DNA of 64,000 nucleotides, from positions 1 to 64,000 of the forward strand of contig DAIDHS010000011.1 of assembly GCA_027451985.1 (NCBI GenBank), in the 5' to 3' direction. The stretch is from Elusimicrobiota bacterium (lineage in GTDB: Bacteria > Elusimicrobiota > Elusimicrobia > UBA1565 > UBA9628). The notes beneath the pieces are model-generated. The model did no database searches, was not told where the DNA came from, and saw only the letters and a program-made list of their open reading frames with translations. Position numbers and translations under genes: made by a program. Positions 51,801 to 59,019 of the stretch are shown here, piece by piece (position 1 is the stretch's first letter; every line of letters begins with the position of its first letter).

Positions 51801-54362
51801 CAAGTGATCCAGCTTGTTCCCAGCGGGACCATCAAGTTCAAGCTTGCCCTTGAACAGAAGACGCCGGCTGGAAGCGATCAGTTCACCCAGATTACTCAGA
51901 ACAACGCGAATCTGCTGCCGTCTTCCTTCCAAATTCAGGCCCAAGCCGACCCGTGGTTTAATGGCGGCTATGGATCCGCTCAATTCCAAGGTGGGCAGCT
52001 TGTCTTGGACTCCAACGGCGAGGGCATGATTGCGGGTCTTCTGCCCGGAACCTACGACGTGCAGATGGCCATGCAAAACGGGCCTTCGGTGGGCAATGCC
52101 GGCTTGGTTTCTTCGAGCATTTCCGGGGTGAAGGTGACCGGAGGAGCGGTGACGGACGTGGGGACCATCAATGCCCTTTTGGGCGACCAGATTTCCGGAC
52201 GGGTCACGGACGAGAGCGGAAACCCCCTGCCCAACATCAACTTGGTCGCCCGGATTTCCCAAAGGAGCGCCGGAATCCAATTCCAGGAGCTTTCCGCCGT
52301 CACCGACGGCAACGGCTACTACGCCTTGAACGGTCTTGATCCCAACGCGCGCTATTACGACATTTATGCCGCTTACCGAGGGGATGAGGAGCATCAAGGG
52401 GAATTCCTGCCGCCCTACGAACAGAAGATCGATGAATCGGTGGACGTCAGCAGCGTGACGAACTTGAATTTTTCCCTGGCGCAGGCTCCCTACTCCGTCG
52501 GCGGGCAGGTTCTTGCCCCATCGGGTGGGCCGTCTCTCATCATTCCGTTCAACAACGGAGTAAATAACGGCGCCCAAGTCGCCCAGCCCGGAGCCGCAGT
52601 GTTCCTGCAGAAGGTCGGAGTCCCCCCGACCAGAACGCCTCTGGGCGACATCCAGTTCAATACGGACTTAAACGGCGATTTCTCCATTCCGAGCCTTGCG
52701 ACCGGAACTTACCGGATGACGATCGTTTCTCAGGGCTACTCGTCTTTCCAAGAGAACGTTCTAATTTCCTCCGCGTCTGTCAACCTCGGCTCCATCACCA
52801 TGTCGCAAGGCCCGACGCTTTCCGGAACCTTGACGACCACGAGCGGCGGCAGCCCCAGCACGAGTCAAATCCAAAACTTGATCGCGGCCACGCCGAATGT
52901 GAGCAGCGTCTTGGTAGGCTCCTTGCAGACCAACTCGCAGGCGCAGACGGTCTCGGGCTACTCCGTGAGCGGGTTCAAGCTCGGAACCGCGTATGAAATC
53001 CTGATGCTCGATTCCAATGGCAACATGGTGACTCCCCTGGAAGGTCGAGACATTGTCTTCAATTCAACCGCGCCGATGACGTTGAACATGATTTACCGCC
53101 CTTCCCCGCCGCTGGTCATGGCCAAGGCTTTCCGCCAAGGCAATGGATTCAACATTGAGTTCGACCTGAGCCAGCCTCTGCGCGACGAGACTTCCGCGGA
53201 CGATAATGCGAGCCTCATCCTCAGCACTGTCTCGGCCCAAGGAGCGCTGAGCGACGAAGCCATTTCCCAGGACCGCACGGAAGTTACGGCATTCTATACG
53301 CCCGGCATATCTGAATCGAGCTTTACTTTGCGCTTCGACGGCTACAGCAATGTGACCAACCCGGACTCTCTGGATCAGACCAACCCGCAATTCATGGCGC
53401 AGAGCACCGTCACGTTCTACACCGGCATCGGCGGCCTCAGTCAGTCCAACATCCAAAACTACATCGGCGGCGACGTCATCGCGCAGGGAGAATCTGGGCG
53501 AGTCACCCTCCCGGCCGACGCCTTCAACGTCAACGTGGCCTCCTCGGTGCAGGTGACCCTGCAGCTGGCCGAGGAGGCGCTCAATACCGGCAATCCCTCC
53601 GTGTCCGCGCTTTCTTCTCCGGGCGCGCAAAGAATAGAGTCCTTGAGCCGCTCCCCAGCATCCTATCCCTCGCAGCTCTTGGATGCGGTCGCCGCGGTGC
53701 CGCCGAGCGTCAACCCGTTGTCCTCCTTCTACAACATCTTCCTGCCCCTGGGTGTAAGCACCCTGCTTTCGAGCCCGGCCCAGCTCACTATCTCTTATTC
53801 CACCAGCGCGGCCGACCCGTCTTCCTTGAACGTCTATTGGTACAACGCTTTGGCTAACGCCTACGTGCTTCAGCAGGACGTCACCGGGGCCTCGCCCGTC
53901 ATCGACACGGTCAACCACACGATCACCATCAACGTCAGCCATTTCTCGACCTACGTCTTGTTCAACAGCAACCAGGCGCTCATCAGCAGCGGATCGGGGG
54001 CGACGGATTTTTCGGCGCACAACTTTCCCAATCCCTTCGACCTGACGGTCAAGACCGTGCAGCCGCAGCATACCGGCGGATCCTGCGGGTCGTCGTGCAG
54101 CATCCGCGGCACCATGATCGCGGTCTCCATTCCCGCGGGCATGTCCGGCGACGCTTCCATAGACATTTACAACGTCGCGGGGACCAAGGTGCGCCACATC
54201 GACTTGGGAAGCGTTTCCGGCGGCAACTACTACTACCAGAACTGGGACGGCACCAACGATGACGGGCGGGACGTAGCCAGCGGTGTCTACTTCGGCGAGC
54301 TTAAAGTGGGCGGCCAAAAAACCTTCTTCAAGATGGCCGTGATCAAGGGGTCCGGCTTATGA
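45882..54362 (+). CDS. 2826-residue secreted giant: beta-helix, CarbReg domains, FlgD-like tail
   Basis: A very large exported protein. The signal peptide is IGIVAALAFVFAPAAFA. Residues of about 60-620 form a right-handed beta-helix of short repeats (SVINTGGMALELVSAVDSVI; GAAGLYLSYASSTTVSQSYV). Two Ig-like domains follow (ISAVAYPANGAAINSLSAIS; ISSISVPAQGSTVSALGTIS), then a long array of carboxypeptidase-regulatory-like units (LLGDQISGRVTDESGNPLPN; YSVGGQVLAPSGGPSLIIPF). An HFSTYVLF module precedes the FlgD-like tail (SIDIYNVAGTKVRHIDLGSV; GRDVASGVYFGELKVGGQKT; FFKMAVIKG). It is probably a surface adhesin. The next gene is a PorV-like barrel overlapping by 4 nt. Composition is strongly Ser/Gly/Ala/Thr. 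Confidence 0.85.
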   Translation: MTIKERAIQIGIVAALAFVFAPAAFALPACPSAALPSWCASGEFVATTCAVSGSTISIQAAINSLPTILTGPACVIIEDTATYNESVSVSGFTNNGSSITIMADPADPTPPIIAPPSVAAFEIAQASVIIQGLKIIPPVSIQDAILISSPDVVVDSVSIADTAGSIAAAGISLTGYDTVQNFTASLQSASGIMLNGSGNVVSASSVTNSSANNGALIFEAGASGNQVSNSYFANSGGATVLIAGPGANNNSLSQSTLSANNSSSVALQLSSAALNTFSGDRIINPLGGAVSFISGSSSNTISQSVILSTSASYAALSIDASCLSDTIQTTQISNFSGAGAIINGSSHSITQSTFTASSGNWALQIQGNGNSIAQSYVPSLSPGIMINGSSNTVSASVINTGGMALELVSAVDSVISQSTVASSGAAGLYLSYASSTTVSQSYVSGTGAAEIFTSTSTNINGTALIGTNSSQIAFYVTNQSSGVALANDAVSGGSVGINFSLGGSGVLSLSSVSISGSSTGLEIDSQTPTAILSVSSVTFASLMPGATAIGFSGGVFNSTFSGVNFADSSVATNINASALASLSSIVMSGSVGPRTGPGYADDPNHVVVWPSQPISAVAYPANGAAINSLSAISGTAASPTSTITSVSVALSSGPGFNTWWYGSAWIPGTLSWNSAAFTGASSGTWAWSTSLPTFISGVSYHVLVQATDAAARTQSPAANSSFVFDNTPPISSISVPAQGSTVSALGTISGTAGDSVGVAVASVSLNIQDLSAVPSLCYNPGANNFTAACPNFFSVSSASGSWFYSGTIPWISGHKYLIVSSAMDAASNAQQSFPVGTSSNTFTFNGLVVGTVGDGQGTASVSPASFPGCQVLTATISYVAGSSGLQSGGMVAVNIPPGWSGLQGEDELNNPPLNPGFVHVVSTIGYGMQFNPSQIGNAVLGTNWMVYTASAPLPAGATVQFVYRGYPAGGPLAQNAQVFAVQVQGGPGGNLQPIQSPSASLTPGPAANLAFYPNASLALGPLQNSPTMYLEVTDACGISTAAASAITASLSGSVNGSQDLGASFYSGGAPLAGSQITIAPGSAQSAGFYFNTSSSSAYEDLLASATVSGAGISYANRYVQLLSSGASISGVSIDTGTPGSLLNVPLTQNGSVGGVAFINFSLSNPALNWEVVVSSNSTSFSPKVADFFGVGSPGRTLTWNGLNNMVYPNSFVSTGTYYVEIIAGGGAAVNTSLSVSVGAGASIYGTVANGAGASISVMGPNVGPGNFAQADTNGNFIVPGLQSGGVYNVQISSMLILSGVPVNVSTGTSSVTASAMGTNIGTLVLPVPSYIAVSATLPQAAQSEIWGNVSAHDASYSNTANAALHFAQGSAQSDNGAQNFGVTASTWTQLFLPPGTYEVDVNLPSINLSTSVFNVSLASGSSVDLPLSLSKQADVYGYAFLPAAASTGTSVSVQAFPAGSSSGQGGIFGGTFVPPGSSSGIYSLFGLSPGSWTITAQSMGYVGVSSEVFISSDADVGTASGGGFNLTLNTGGIIFGTMTVTGDSSQESASSTCGMSGSGFCVRVNAYGPAAISGQGISVHLATSTTQAQSTFTITGLPDGAYFLKSSLPGFVGGSQNAVVSGGSGSANLAVTEANDGLTISVDLPSGSFNEVSLGYADNQGDSKSFDDITQIPGFASSGSTATAVFSGLNPGLYSIDAFDKADGIFRQVSAAVSAGTTTAVNLDMYGATYSVQGSLSFSGTLSVPEPGGFSVMVSSAAGWISQVSTVAYCVMGSSNGVTLSAAQMQLLPAGPNNGGFYGGTLQTPPNCSNMMTGGSNNNQGNSNPFHVYLATISADGSFDFSGIPPGLYQLRNNSRMDSSGDSVPQFSQVVLVTGPISGISFPIGSGYSISGSVLAPAQTSLSRQVFLNLMDQSNNSVGQPLVVSFNNSASASFLFPQVPSGNYLIRLMDGGYPQTYAAAPLAVNVNGQSLSGQVIQLVPSGTIKFKLALEQKTPAGSDQFTQITQNNANLLPSSFQIQAQADPWFNGGYGSAQFQGGQLVLDSNGEGMIAGLLPGTYDVQMAMQNGPSVGNAGLVSSSISGVKVTGGAVTDVGTINALLGDQISGRVTDESGNPLPNINLVARISQRSAGIQFQELSAVTDGNGYYALNGLDPNARYYDIYAAYRGDEEHQGEFLPPYEQKIDESVDVSSVTNLNFSLAQAPYSVGGQVLAPSGGPSLIIPFNNGVNNGAQVAQPGAAVFLQKVGVPPTRTPLGDIQFNTDLNGDFSIPSLATGTYRMTIVSQGYSSFQENVLISSASVNLGSITMSQGPTLSGTLTTTSGGSPSTSQIQNLIAATPNVSSVLVGSLQTNSQAQTVSGYSVSGFKLGTAYEILMLDSNGNMVTPLEGRDIVFNSTAPMTLNMIYRPSPPLVMAKAFRQGNGFNIEFDLSQPLRDETSADDNASLILSTVSAQGALSDEAISQDRTEVTAFYTPGISESSFTLRFDGYSNVTNPDSLDQTNPQFMAQSTVTFYTGIGGLSQSNIQNYIGGDVIAQGESGRVTLPADAFNVNVASSVQVTLQLAEEALNTGNPSVSALSSPGAQRIESLSRSPASYPSQLLDAVAAVPPSVNPLSSFYNIFLPLGVSTLLSSPAQLTISYSTSAADPSSLNVYWYNALANAYVLQQDVTGASPVIDTVNHTITINVSHFSTYVLFNSNQALISSGSGATDFSAHNFPNPFDLTVKTVQPQHTGGSCGSSCSIRGTMIAVSIPAGMSGDASIDIYNVAGTKVRHIDLGSVSGGNYYYQNWDGTNDDGRDVASGVYFGELKVGGQKTFFKMAVIKGSGL

Positions 54363-55324
54363 AGCGGCGCCTGAGCCCGGTTTGGCCGGCGGCGTTTGCC
54401 CTGGCCTGCTCATGCGCCTGCGCGTGGGGGTTCGGCACGTCCCAGAAAGGAACCAGCGGCGCGCAGTTCCTTGAGATTGAGCCGGGCGCGCGCCCTTCGG
54501 GCATGGCGGGCGCTTTTGCGGGCTTGGCCGATGACGTCAACTCGGTCTATTATAATCCCGCGGGCCTTGGAGCCATCAAGAGCGTGCAGGCGGAAGGAAT
54601 GGAAGATGAGTACTTCCAGGGCGCCAACTACGATTTTGGGGCGCTGGCCGTGCCGCTCTTGTCCTGGGACAAGAAATCCTCGGCGCCGAAGAACGAATAC
54701 GGAACGCTGGGCGCGGCGGTCTACAACCTTTCGGTAGGCAGCATCCAGGGCTACAGCGCCAATGAGACTCCAACGGGAAATTTCGCCTCGCAGGACTTCG
54801 CCTACGCGCTCAGCTACGGATACGAAATTCCCCATGCGGGGATTTCCCTGGGCGCGACGGAGAAATACATCACCTCCAATCTCGACGGCTACGGGGCGTC
54901 CAGCTATGCGGCGGACATGGGCGCGCTCTACCGCTGGGGCGATCAATTCTCCGCTGGCGGCGGCGTGAGAAACCTGGGGCCCAAGTACGGTTTCGCCGGA
55001 CAGGGCGACCCCTTGCCCATGGCGTGGTATGCGGGCGCTGCGTGGAGAATTATACCCCAGTGGCTGGTGACCGCGGAGCTCGATCTGCCCAGGGACAACG
55101 GCGCGTCTTACGCCCTGGGGACCGAGTACGCGATGATGTTCACGGAGAACCTCGGGGCCTCTTTGCGCGCGGGTTACGCCAGCCGGAACACGGATGCTGG
55201 CGGGTTTTCAGGCGCGACCTTCGGCGCGGGCTTGAAGTACTCGAACTTCGGCTTCGACTTCGCCTTCGTACCTTTCGGCGATCTGGGCGACACCTACCTT
55301 TACTCCCTCACCGTCGGATTCTAA
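54359..55324 (+). CDS. PorV/UPF0164-like outer-membrane barrel 3
   Basis: A 321-residue protein whose ATG overlaps the giant's TGA. The signal peptide is WPAAFALACSCACAWGFG. The family start is GAQFLEIEPGARPSGMAGAF, then VYYNPAGLGAI, the classic PorV pattern. The end is FGFDFAFVPFGDLGDTYLYS-LTVGF with terminal Phe. The third cargo-barrel pair of the window ends here. In this copy the cargo gene is the 2826-residue giant, and it is co-translated with the barrel. Confidence 0.86.
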   Translation: MKRRLSPVWPAAFALACSCACAWGFGTSQKGTSGAQFLEIEPGARPSGMAGAFAGLADDVNSVYYNPAGLGAIKSVQAEGMEDEYFQGANYDFGALAVPLLSWDKKSSAPKNEYGTLGAAVYNLSVGSIQGYSANETPTGNFASQDFAYALSYGYEIPHAGISLGATEKYITSNLDGYGASSYAADMGALYRWGDQFSAGGGVRNLGPKYGFAGQGDPLPMAWYAGAAWRIIPQWLVTAELDLPRDNGASYALGTEYAMMFTENLGASLRAGYASRNTDAGGFSGATFGAGLKYSNFGFDFAFVPFGDLGDTYLYSLTVGF

Positions 55325-55366
55325 AAGCGCTCCGGCGGACTCGAATAAGGTAAAATAGCCCGGGGC

Positions 55367-56674
55367 ATGGATAAGTCTTCCGCTTATAAGCGTTACCTCG
55401 AACCTCTCGTTCAAGATGTTTCCAATTTCGTTCTCAACCTAACCACCCACCAGCAGCTCATTTTCTCGGGTGTTTTGGTCGGCGGCATGGCGGGTTTGGC
55501 TGCTTTTTTGTTTGAGGAGCTCACCGATCTGGCCGCGTCGGTCAGCCTGGACCATCTCCAGCACTTGAATTGGATGTGGCGCTCCGCCGGCCTGATTTTT
55601 TTCCCAGCCTTTGGCGCGTTTTTAGCCGCCCGCCTGATTCACTTTCTGTGCCAGGAAGCTCACGGCCACGGCGTTAACGAGGTTTACAAGGCGATTAAAG
55701 AAGAGGACGGACGCATTCGCGGGAGAGTGGCGGTGGTCAAGCTCCTGTCCTCGGCCTTGACCATCGGCTTTGGCGGCAGCGCGGGCCCCGAGGGCCCCGT
55801 CATCCAGATTGGCGCCTCGGTTGGCTCCTGGATCGGGCAAAAGTTCGACGTGTCCACGCACAACTTGAAAATGCTGGCGGCTTCGGGCGCGGCGGCGGGC
55901 TTGGCCGTGTCGTTCGGGGTTCCTTTGGCCGCGGTGTTCTTCACGATGGAAGTGCTCTTGAAGGATTTCGCCAACGAGTCCTTCCCGGCCGTGGTCATCG
56001 CCTCGGTTTCCGGCGTGGTCACGGCCAGCGTCTTCATGACCAATGCGCCGGTTCGTCCGGCGCTCTTTTACTCGTGGCATGGTCCGCTGGACTTAATCAT
56101 GTACGCCCTTTTAGGCTTGGCCTGCGCGCCGTTCGGCGTGCTCTATATGCGCTGTTTGAACTCCGTGGAGCATTTCATGGAGAGCGATCGGCGCATGCCC
56201 GAATGGTTCAAACCCGCGCTGGGCGGCATCATCGTGGGAATCATCGCCTTATTCCTCCCGAGAATCATGGGTACGGGCCGGGACACCATAAACGCCGCTT
56301 TGCAGGGCCAGATGCTGGGCTGGAGAACTGGCGCCTTGACGCTGGGCAAAATCGTTGCTACTTCGGCGACGCTGGGCTCGGGTGGCTCGGGCGGCGCTTT
56401 TACGCCCGCGCTATTCATCGGCGCCACGGCCGGATCCGCCTGGGCGCTGCTGCTGCACTCCTGGCTGGGCGCATCGACCACGCTGGCCGGGGGTTTCGCC
56501 ATCGTGGGGATGGCCGCGGTCGTCACCTCATCCTATCAGGCCCCGGTGACCGCCATCGTGCTCGCGCTTGAGATGTCCCGCGACTACAATATTTTGATGC
56601 CGGTGATGCTGGCCTGCGTGGTCGCTCATCTGACCACCCGCGCGCACAAGGCCACGCCGGTCATCGAACAATAG
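55367..56674 (+). CDS. ClC-family chloride channel or exchanger
   Basis: A 435-residue membrane protein with the ClC core. The gating region is TIGFGGSAGPEGPVIQIGAS, where the E of GPEGP corresponds to the external gating glutamate. MLAASGAAAGLAVSFGVPLA is next. The third selectivity region is ATLGSGGSGGAFTPALFIGA (GxFxP), then VGMAAVVTSSYQAPVTAIVL. There is no CBS domain. The gating glutamate fits either a Cl-/H+ exchanger or a channel; the internal proton glutamate could not be located. A TAAAAT box 12 bases before the ATG may be its -10. Confidence 0.9.
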   Translation: MDKSSAYKRYLEPLVQDVSNFVLNLTTHQQLIFSGVLVGGMAGLAAFLFEELTDLAASVSLDHLQHLNWMWRSAGLIFFPAFGAFLAARLIHFLCQEAHGHGVNEVYKAIKEEDGRIRGRVAVVKLLSSALTIGFGGSAGPEGPVIQIGASVGSWIGQKFDVSTHNLKMLAASGAAAGLAVSFGVPLAAVFFTMEVLLKDFANESFPAVVIASVSGVVTASVFMTNAPVRPALFYSWHGPLDLIMYALLGLACAPFGVLYMRCLNSVEHFMESDRRMPEWFKPALGGIIVGIIALFLPRIMGTGRDTINAALQGQMLGWRTGALTLGKIVATSATLGSGGSGGAFTPALFIGATAGSAWALLLHSWLGASTTLAGGFAIVGMAAVVTSSYQAPVTAIVLALEMSRDYNILMPVMLACVVAHLTTRAHKATPVIEQ

Positions 56675-56686
56675 GCGCGGGCGGCC

Positions 56687-57910
56687 ATGGCGATTTTACG
56701 CATCGCGGCCGTGCTCATTACCCTTACCGCGGTCCTGAGCTACCTCAACTCCCGTTATCTGCGGCTTCCTCCCACTATCGGGATGATGCTCATTTCCCTG
56801 GCCGCGTGTCTTGCGATGATCGTGTCCGTGCATTTCGGCGTGGTTTCCCGGGTGTTGGTCCACGCTTTATTGGATCGCATCAACTTCAAGCAGACTTTTA
56901 CCCAGGGGATGCTCAGCTTCCTGCTGTTCGCCGGAGCCATGCATACGGATGTCGGAGAGCTGCGGATAAACGGCCCTCTCATCGGCGTCCTAGCGACTTT
57001 TGGAGTGGTTATCTCGGCGCTCTTCATCGGCACGACCGTCTACTGGATTTTGGCCGTCTTCGGAGCGCCGTGTCCTTACGCGGCCTGTCTGCTTTTTGGC
57101 GTCGTCATCTCCCCCACCGATCCGGTCGCGGTCCTGGGCATTTTAAAGGACGTCGGCGTGCCGAAAAAGCTGCGCACGGTGGTTTCCGCGGAATCCCTGT
57201 TCAACGACGGCGTCGGCATCGTCGCCTTTTTCGTGCTCTATCCCCTGGTCGCGGGAGGCGATGGTCCGGGCCCGGCGGGCGTCTTTAAGCTCTTTCTGAT
57301 TCACGTCGCGGGGGGCGCGGCTTTGGGCGCGGCCTTGGGATGGGTGGCGTCTTTGATGATTGACTCCATCGATGATGTGCTCACGCAGTCCTTGATCACC
57401 ATTGCTTTGGCCAGCGGCGGCTACGCCTTGGCCGCGGCCCTGGGAACTTCCGGGCCCATCGCCATCGTCGTCGCGGGGCTCTTCGTCTCCGGGCGCTGGC
57501 CGGAAGCTGGCGAGGCCCACCACGTCCTGCCGGTCTTCTGGGATCTGCTTGACTCCGTCTTGAACGCCGTCTTGTTCGTCATGATCGGCATCGAGGTGGC
57601 GGCGGTTTCGCTGCGGCTACTGCCGCTCGTCGTTGGGGCGCTCACCGTGCCCCTGGCGCTCGCGGCGCGCTGGGCCAGCGTCGAGGCGTCCGCCGCGTTT
57701 TCCTTGTCCCGGCACCGCCTCCGAGACGGCGTGCGCGACATTCTCGTTTGGGGCGGGCTGCGCGGCGGCGTGGCCGTAGCCCTGGCCCTGTCTTTGCCGG
57801 AGAGCCCGCAGAAGGACCTGTGGGTCACGGCGACTTACGTCGTCGTTGCTTTTTCCATCCTCGTGCAGGGAACCACCATCGGCCCCCTGGCCCGGCGCCG
57901 GGCCCTTTAG
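56687..57910 (+). CDS. CPA1-type Na+/H+ antiporter (NhaP-like)
   Basis: A 407-residue protein with about 12 transmembrane helices. The ion-site motifs are LLFGVVISPTDPVAVLGILK (TD of helix 4) and RTVVSAESLFNDGVGIVAFF (ND of helix 5), characteristic of NhaP/CPA1. AGAMHTDVGELRINGPLIGV and GGLRGGVAVALALSLPESPQ are also conserved. There is no cytoplasmic RCK domain. It follows the ClC gene by 12 bases, so the pair may act together in ion or pH homeostasis. Its stop shares bases with the convergent ABC permease gene. Confidence 0.92.
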   Translation: MAILRIAAVLITLTAVLSYLNSRYLRLPPTIGMMLISLAACLAMIVSVHFGVVSRVLVHALLDRINFKQTFTQGMLSFLLFAGAMHTDVGELRINGPLIGVLATFGVVISALFIGTTVYWILAVFGAPCPYAACLLFGVVISPTDPVAVLGILKDVGVPKKLRTVVSAESLFNDGVGIVAFFVLYPLVAGGDGPGPAGVFKLFLIHVAGGAALGAALGWVASLMIDSIDDVLTQSLITIALASGGYALAAALGTSGPIAIVVAGLFVSGRWPEAGEAHHVLPVFWDLLDSVLNAVLFVMIGIEVAAVSLRLLPLVVGALTVPLALAARWASVEASAAFSLSRHRLRDGVRDILVWGGLRGGVAVALALSLPESPQKDLWVTATYVVVAFSILVQGTTIGPLARRRAL

Positions 57911-59019
57911 CTCAAAGTCGTCCGGAAGCGCCTAAAGCTGGCCGCGGCGCTGACGGCCGCCAAAATCAGAAGGACGCCGATGTGCCAGGCGGAGGCTTGC
58001 AGGCCCCCGCCCTTGAGCATGATGTTGCGCAGCAGGCTCAGATAGTGGGCCAGCGGATCGATGAAGGAGAGCCACTGCACCGCGGCCGGCATGTTCTCAA
58101 TGGGGAAGATGAGCCCCGAGAACATGATGGCCGGGAACATGAAGAGAAAGCTCGCCATGCTGGCCTGCTGCTGGTTCTGGCAGTAGGTGGAGATGAGCGT
58201 TCCCATCGCCACCGTGGTGCAGACGAAGGCCACGGTGGCGGCGATGAGGGCAAGGATAGAGCCGCGCAAAGGCACGTGGAAGACGAGCATGGCAATCGCC
58301 AGCAGGAGAGGCAGGTTGGTCATGCCGATGAGCACGTAGGGCAGGGTCTTGCCGAAAATGACCTCGGACTTGGAGACGGGAGCGGAGATGAGCATCTCGA
58401 AAGTGCCCATCTCCTTTTCGCGCACGATGCCGATGTTTGCCAGGATGAGCGTCGTGAGCACCATGAGCATGGTCATGACGCCCGGCACCATGAAGATGGC
58501 GGTGTCGAGCGAAGGGTTGAAGAGCACGCGGACGTCGAACTTGATGGGCGGCGGCCGCGGCGTGAGGCCCAAGTCGTCGGCCAGCGTCTGGGCGACGATG
58601 GCCTTCATGTAGCTTTCCACGGATTGGGCCTGGGTCACGTTCGTGGCGTTGACCAAGATCTGCAGCTGCGCATCCCCGCGCCCGAGCGCGCGGGTGAATC
58701 CCCCTTCCGGCGGCACCAGCACCGCGTCCGCATCGCCGGAGCGCACGAGTTCGAAGGGATCCTGGGCCGTTTCTCCCGAGGCGCGGGCGGGAATGAACCA
58801 CCCCCCGCCGATGGCGTGCTCGTAGATGTCCCGCACCAGGTAGTCGTTCGCGCCGAAAAACGCCGCCAAGCGGATGTTCTTGACCTCGTTGGAAATGGCC
58901 ACGCCGAAGAGGGTCATCTCCACGATGGGCGCGGCGAAGAGGATGTACTTCATGCGCGGATCGCGCAGGGCCTGGATGAGCTCCTTTTTGATGAAGCCCA
59001 GAAGCGTCTTGTTCATCAT
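57907..59019 (-). CDS. ABC-2 type permease (second), drug-efflux type
   Basis: A 370-residue permease from ATG 59019 (ATGA overlap with the first permease); the track's longer N-terminus is a shadow. An N-terminal helix (YILFAAPIVEMTLFGVAI) is followed by an extracytoplasmic domain of about 150 residues. Five C-terminal helices then include the ABC-2 signature region VPGVMTMLMVLTTLILANIG, REKEMGTFEMLISAPVSKSE and FLFMFPAIMFSGLIFPIENM-P. This is the layout of YbhS/YbhR-like exporters. It is the last gene of the six-gene efflux operon. Confidence 0.92.
   Translation of the reverse strand: MMNKTLLGFIKKELIQALRDPRMKYILFAAPIVEMTLFGVAISNEVKNIRLAAFFGANDYLVRDIYEHAIGGGWFIPARASGETAQDPFELVRSGDADAVLVPPEGGFTRALGRGDAQLQILVNATNVTQAQSVESYMKAIVAQTLADDLGLTPRPPPIKFDVRVLFNPSLDTAIFMVPGVMTMLMVLTTLILANIGIVREKEMGTFEMLISAPVSKSEVIFGKTLPYVLIGMTNLPLLLAIAMLVFHVPLRGSILALIAATVAFVCTTVAMGTLISTYCQNQQQASMASFLFMFPAIMFSGLIFPIENMPAAVQWLSFIDPLAHYLSLLRNIMLKGGGLQASAWHIGVLLILAAVSAAASFRRFRTTLS

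Noticed and set aside
53064-54317. 417-residue minus-strand ORF
   Set aside because: Antisense shadow of the giant gene; composition rich in Arg/Gly/Val/His with no domain or signal, while the plus frame has a clear FlgD-like domain.
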